A stretch of 64,000 nucleotides of DNA, taken from positions 1 to 64,000 of the forward strand of contig NZ_BDCH01000035.1 of the NCBI RefSeq assembly GCF_001613405.1, in the 5' to 3' direction. Position 1 is the stretch's first letter. Each line of letters opens with the position of its first letter. Position numbers and translations under genes: made by a program. Positions 60,507 to 64,000 of the stretch are shown one piece after another. Under the pieces are notes generated by a model. The model was not told where the DNA came from and made no database searches. It saw nothing but the letters and a program-made list of their open reading frames with translations. The stretch comes from Nocardia crassostreae (GTDB taxonomy: Bacteria > Actinomycetota > Actinomycetes > Mycobacteriales > Mycobacteriaceae).

Positions 60507-61303
60507 CGGATCGTTTCCTTCACACGGGTCAGGGTCGGCACGGCGCTCAGCAGGCTGCGGGTGTAGGGCTCCTGCGCGCCGTCGAAAAGGTCACCGCCAC
60601 TGAGTTCTTCGACAATCCGACCCCGGTACATGACGTACACGCGGTCGCAATAGGCGGCGGCCAGATGCAGGTCGTGGGTGATGAACAGGATGCCGAGATC
60701 CCGTTCGGCCCGCAGCGTCCGCAGCAGGGCCAGCACCTCGGCCTGGGTGGTGGCGTCGAGGGCGCTGGTGGCTTCGTCGGCGAACAGCAGTTTCGGTCGC
60801 GTGGTCAGGCAGGCGGCGATGACCACGCGCTGCAGCATGCCGCCGGACAACTCGTGCGGGTACTGCCGCATGCGCTGTTCGGGGCGGCTGATGCCGACGA
60901 CCGTGAGCAGTTCGAGCCCCAATGCCCGTGCCTCCCGAGGGGATATCCTGTGCACATGCACGAGTCGCTCGGTGAGCGAATCGCCGATCCGCCGTACCGG
61001 ATTGAGCGCAGCCCTCGGATCCTGCTGGATGAAACCCACGTCGTGGGAACGGATTCGGCGCAGTTGCCGGGCGTCGGCGGCCGCGACGTCGGTATCGCAG
61101 ATGCGCACCGACCCGGTGAGCTCGGCGGTGTCGTCGAGCAGCCGCAGCGCGGCGCGGGCGGTACTGGACTTGCGGGAACCGGATTCGCCGACCAGCCCGA
61201 TGGTCTCCCCGCGCTCGACGGAGAGGTGCACGCCGTCGAGGATGCGCGTGCGCCCGCCCCGGGACCGGTAATCGAGGGTGAGTCCGGAAATATCGAGAAG
61301 CAT
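60503..61303 (-). CDS. Peptide/nickel-type ABC transporter ATPase (DppD/OppD-like), altered Walker A
   Basis: 266 residues from ATG 61303. Q-loop FIQQDPRAALNPV, signature LSGGMLQR, Walker B LLFADEATSALD, His switch THD and EPYTRSLL are normal. Walker A reads GESGSRKSS: R44 replaces the Gly before the invariant Lys (codon CGC, one base from GGC at 61172-61174). This Gly packs against the nucleotide phosphates, so ATP binding may be impaired, while the partner ATPase is intact. Four bases separate it from the permease upstream. Confidence 0.9.
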   Translation of the reverse strand: MLLDISGLTLDYRSRGGRTRILDGVHLSVERGETIGLVGESGSRKSSTARAALRLLDDTAELTGSVRICDTDVAAADARQLRRIRSHDVGFIQQDPRAALNPVRRIGDSLTERLVHVHRISPREARALGLELLTVVGISRPEQRMRQYPHELSGGMLQRVVIAACLTTRPKLLFADEATSALDATTQAEVLALLRTLRAERDLGILFITHDLHLAAAYCDRVYVMYRGRIVEELSGGDLFDGAQEPYTRSLLSAVPTLTRVKETIR

Positions 61304-61307
61304 GGCG

Positions 61308-62165
61308 CTACCTCCGTGCGGCGAGTGCGTCGGCGACTCGGACGCCGACGATATTGACGGCGACGACCACGGCGGCGATCGCAAGCCCGTGGACGGCGGT
61401 CGGCAGGAACCGGCCCTGAATGATGGCGTCCTGGCCTTCCTGCACCATCAGCCCCCACTCCGAACTCGGCGGTTGCGCACCGAAACCCAGGAAGCTGAGC
61501 GTCGCCAGACCCATGAGCCCTTCACCGAAGAACACCACGAGATAGCCGAGCAGGGCGGGCGCCAGATTCGGGACGACGTAGCGCACGCACAGCGCGGCCG
61601 CGCCCACGCCCTGCACCCGGTAGGCGTCCACATACGGGCGGGCCATTTCCGAAAGCGCCACGCTGCGAGTGAATTTGGCGATCACCGGTGTGTAGGCCAG
61701 GCCGAGCGCGATCACGGCCGTGGCCGGACCCTTGCCGAACACCGGGACCACCAGGACGACGAACAGCAGTCCGGGAAAGGCGAACATGACATCGGTGATG
61801 CGGGCGAGCAGGGCGTCGAGCCAGCCGCCGGTCCAGGCCGCGATGGTGCCGATCGTGACACCGAGCGCGGTGGCGACCAGCAACAGCGCCACCGGGCCGA
61901 GTAGCGTGGCACGGGCCCCGAACATCAAGCGGGACAGCAGATCCCGACCCAGCTGATCGGTGCCGAGCAGATTCTCGGCACTGGGCCCCGCCCAGATGGC
62001 GGAGAAGTCGATGGCATCCGGGCGGTGCGGCGCGAGCCACGGCGCGAACAGCGCGCCCAGCGCCACCAGCACCAGAAATCCCAGGGCCGCCGCGTACATC
62101 GGCCCGATGCGTTTCGCTTTCACCGCGGGTTCGTCGAGCAGGACGGGTGCGACTGTGGCGGTCAT
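61308..62165 (-). CDS. Peptide/nickel-type ABC transporter permease (DppC-like)
   Basis: 285 residues from ATG 62165. The N-terminal helix (AAALGFLVLVALGALFAPWLAP) then LLGTDQLGRDLLSRLMFGAR, a DppC/OppC hallmark, five further helices, and the EAA loop with SEMARPYVDAYRVQGVGAAALCVRYVVPNL. Its ATG overlaps the stop of the preceding permease (ATGA). Confidence 0.93.
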   Translation of the reverse strand: MTATVAPVLLDEPAVKAKRIGPMYAAALGFLVLVALGALFAPWLAPHRPDAIDFSAIWAGPSAENLLGTDQLGRDLLSRLMFGARATLLGPVALLLVATALGVTIGTIAAWTGGWLDALLARITDVMFAFPGLLFVVLVVPVFGKGPATAVIALGLAYTPVIAKFTRSVALSEMARPYVDAYRVQGVGAAALCVRYVVPNLAPALLGYLVVFFGEGLMGLATLSFLGFGAQPPSSEWGLMVQEGQDAIIQGRFLPTAVHGLAIAAVVVAVNIVGVRVADALAARR

Positions 62166-63106
62166 GCGGCATTCACCTTGATTCGTGGATCGAACAGCGG
62201 CAGCAGCAGATCGACCACCAGCGTGACGATCATGTAGGCCACCACCATGTACAGCAGCACCGCCTGGACGACGGCGAAGTCGTGGGCATTGATGGCGTCG
62301 ACCAGCAGCGCGCCCACGCCGCTGATGCCGAAGACGCTCTCCACGGCGACGGTCCCCGCGAGCATGCTCGCCATGATCAGGGAAATCATGGTCACGATCG
62401 GCCCCCACGCATTGCGCAGCACGTGGCGGAGGATCACCTTCCGTTCGGAGAGGCCGAAACCGCGTGCGAATTCCACGTGCTCGGCATCGAACTGCTCGAC
62501 CATGGACTGCCGGGTGACCCGCGAGACGATGGCCACCGCGCCGAGCGACAGGGCCACGGCGGGCAGGGGCAGATGGTGGACGCGGTCGAAGAACCCCTCG
62601 CCCGCACCCGCGACCGGAAACCAGCCCAGCCGGACCGAGAACTGCGAGACCAGCAGAATGCCGATCACGAACGACGGCACCGACGCCGCGAGGGTCGTCG
62701 CCGCGACAATGACCGAATCGGTGGTCCGCCGCCTGCGCACCGTTGCCAGGACACCGAGCAGAATGCCGAAACCGGTGAAAAGCAGTGCGGCATAACCGAC
62801 CAGCGACAGCGTATTGGGCAGGCGGCTCGCCATGAGATCGGCCACCGGCTGCCGATACCGCGCGGAGGTGCCGAGGTCGCCGGTGAACGCATTGCGGGCC
62901 CAATGCCAATACTGGTTCAGCAGTGGCTCGTTCAGGTGATATTGCGCCTCGATGGCGGCAATGCGCTCGGGTGTGGCCTCTTCCGGATTACCGATCAGGA
63001 AGGTCGCCGGATCGCCGGGCGCGGCGTACATGGCGGCGAAGATGAGGAACGAACTCACCACGAGGGTGAGGACCATGCCCGCGCAGCGGCGCAGTGCTCG
63101 TAACAT
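62162..63106 (-). CDS. Peptide/nickel-type ABC transporter permease (DppB-like)
   Basis: 314 residues. First helix then APGDPATFLIGN, LNEPLLNQYWHWARNAFTGDLGTSARYRQPV, as in DppB/NikB, and the EAA loop EFARGFGLSERKVILRHVLRNAWGPIVT. Six helices. It forms the channel with the DppC-like protein. Confidence 0.93.
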   Translation of the reverse strand: MLRALRRCAGMVLTLVVSSFLIFAAMYAAPGDPATFLIGNPEEATPERIAAIEAQYHLNEPLLNQYWHWARNAFTGDLGTSARYRQPVADLMASRLPNTLSLVGYAALLFTGFGILLGVLATVRRRRTTDSVIVAATTLAASVPSFVIGILLVSQFSVRLGWFPVAGAGEGFFDRVHHLPLPAVALSLGAVAIVSRVTRQSMVEQFDAEHVEFARGFGLSERKVILRHVLRNAWGPIVTMISLIMASMLAGTVAVESVFGISGVGALLVDAINAHDFAVVQAVLLYMVVAYMIVTLVVDLLLPLFDPRIKVNAA

Positions 63107-63109
63107 TCG

Positions 63110-64000
63110 TTACCTCTTCTCGGTGCTGCCCAGGGCGACGGCCCAGGGGTAGTACAGGTAGGCCGCCGAGGAGGGCGCGCCGGTGACGGCATCGGACATG
63201 GCGAGCGTGGCCGGGCTCTGCACCACCGGAATCCACAGCGCGGCCTGCACCCAGCGCGCCTGCAGCTCGTTGACCAGCGCGGCGCGCGCCTTGTCGTCGA
63301 CGGTTCGTTGCGCGAGTTTGACTTTCGCGTCGTAGGCGGGATCGCTGAAGCCGATGAAATTGACGCGCGCGGTCGAGGCGCCGTTCTTGTAGAAGCCGAT
63401 GGGGTCGTTCTTGGAGATGTAGTACTCGTCGATCCAGAAATCGGCCTGCTCGCGCAGCGCCTTGTCGGTGTAGAAGTCGCCGTACTGCTGCGGCGGCACG
63501 ATCGTGATCTCGGCTTTCAGGCCGATCTGCTCGGCGGCGTCGACCAGCGCGCTGGCGATGACATTGCGGGTGGAGGTGCCGTCGCCCGCGATAACCAATG
63601 GCGGCACGGTATCCCGGATGTCCGCGATCAGCGCACGGGCCGCGGCGAGATCGGCAGCGGAGGGTTCCGCCGGTGCGCCGGTGAGTGCGTCGTAGGCGGC
63701 CTGGAAGACTTCGCGCTGATAGCCCCAGGCTCCCGAGCCCAGCGGGGTTTTCCACGGCTGCGCGATTCCGCCGAAGGGGGCCTTGGTGATTCCCGCGCGA
63801 TTGAGGGCGAGTGACAGCGCTTGCCGGACCCGCTCGTCGCGTGCCGGTCCGCGGCCGGTGGTGAGCAGGGTCCAGGCATTGGTCGCGGGTCCCTGCGCGA
63901 GAGTGACATTGTCGGCGCGGCGCAGCGCGACGGCGGCGGCCGGTTCACCCAGAAAGGCGCCGTCGGCATCGCCGCTCATGAGGGAGTTCACCACCGCGGA
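63110..64000 (-). CDS. Peptide/nickel-type ABC transporter substrate-binding protein, C-terminal part
   Basis: The frame is open to the right edge; about 296 C-terminal residues are visible and the start, with its probable lipoprotein signal, lies outside. Family 5 extracellular solute-binding features: RDERVRQALSLALNRAGI, …PPQQYGDFYTDKALREQADFWIDEY, DPIGFYKNG and WVQAALWIPVVQSP. It delivers the substrate (peptide, nickel complex or siderophore, undecided) to the four genes downstream. Confidence 0.9.
   Translation of the reverse strand, partial: SAVVNSLMSGDADGAFLGEPAAAVALRRADNVTLAQGPATNAWTLLTTGRGPARDERVRQALSLALNRAGITKAPFGGIAQPWKTPLGSGAWGYQREVFQAAYDALTGAPAEPSAADLAAARALIADIRDTVPPLVIAGDGTSTRNVIASALVDAAEQIGLKAEITIVPPQQYGDFYTDKALREQADFWIDEYYISKNDPIGFYKNGASTARVNFIGFSDPAYDAKVKLAQRTVDDKARAALVNELQARWVQAALWIPVVQSPATLAMSDAVTGAPSSAAYLYYPWAVALGSTEKR

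Overview
The window is a high-GC actinobacterial chromosome segment, most likely from Nocardia or a close relative in the Mycobacteriales. The reasons are the GC-rich codon use with many GTG starts, a SigK/RskA pair beside a fasciclin lipoprotein, a mycothiol-type maleylpyruvate isomerase fold protein, a HisA with PriA-type residues, and a core gene order that follows Mycobacterium tuberculosis from nadC (Rv1596) to tesB (Rv1618). No tRNA, rRNA, CRISPR array, integrase or insertion sequence was seen.

Conserved backbone: nadC (3' end, 1-477), hisD-hisC-hisB-hisH (25469-29200), hisA/priA-impA-hisF-hisI (35754-38444), a bcp-type peroxiredoxin (39820-40278), trpE-(TIGR02234 membrane protein)-trpC-trpB-trpA (40830-46453), lgt (48078-49181), pyk and tesB (51507-53840). 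Most neighbours in these runs overlap by 4 bp (ATGA or GTGA), as translationally coupled operons do. The trp cluster has no trpF, and the hisA product carries the PriA residues that serve both pathways.

Accessory blocks break this backbone. Between nadC and hisD lie about 25 kb: a TerB-like remnant, a winged-helix protein, a VapBC pair, arylamine N-acetyltransferase, a Ser/Thr kinase, a DMT permease, regulators and redox enzymes, YidC, a fasciclin-sigK-rskA-molybdopterin oxidoreductase operon, and a six-gene minus-strand cluster (16207-24398) of envelope proteins ending in a STAND/WD40 protein. This cluster is the best candidate for an undescribed system. Between hisH and hisA a 6.5-kb block (29214-35684) splits the his operon: a MazEF-like pair, a MarR/SnoaL divergent pair, a DsbA-CcdA thiol-redox pair, and two related membrane-anchored proteins. 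hisA has its own leaderless-type promoter just downstream of it. After tesB come a tyrosine phosphatase, DUF4188, SDR and XRE genes, a LysE exporter, and a peptide/nickel-type ABC importer that runs off the right edge.

Several accessory genes carry a single lesion: in-frame TAG at an expected Trp codon in an aldo-keto reductase, GlpT and LysE; TAA in the TerB-like gene; single-base frameshifts in the STAND/WD40 gene (two, compensating), the giant membrane protein and an XRE regulator; and a truncated alpha/beta hydrolase. The his, trp, lgt, pyk and tesB genes are all intact. The pattern could reflect real gene decay, base-calling errors, or (least likely) stop-codon readthrough. All family calls come from reading the sequence; no database search was run.
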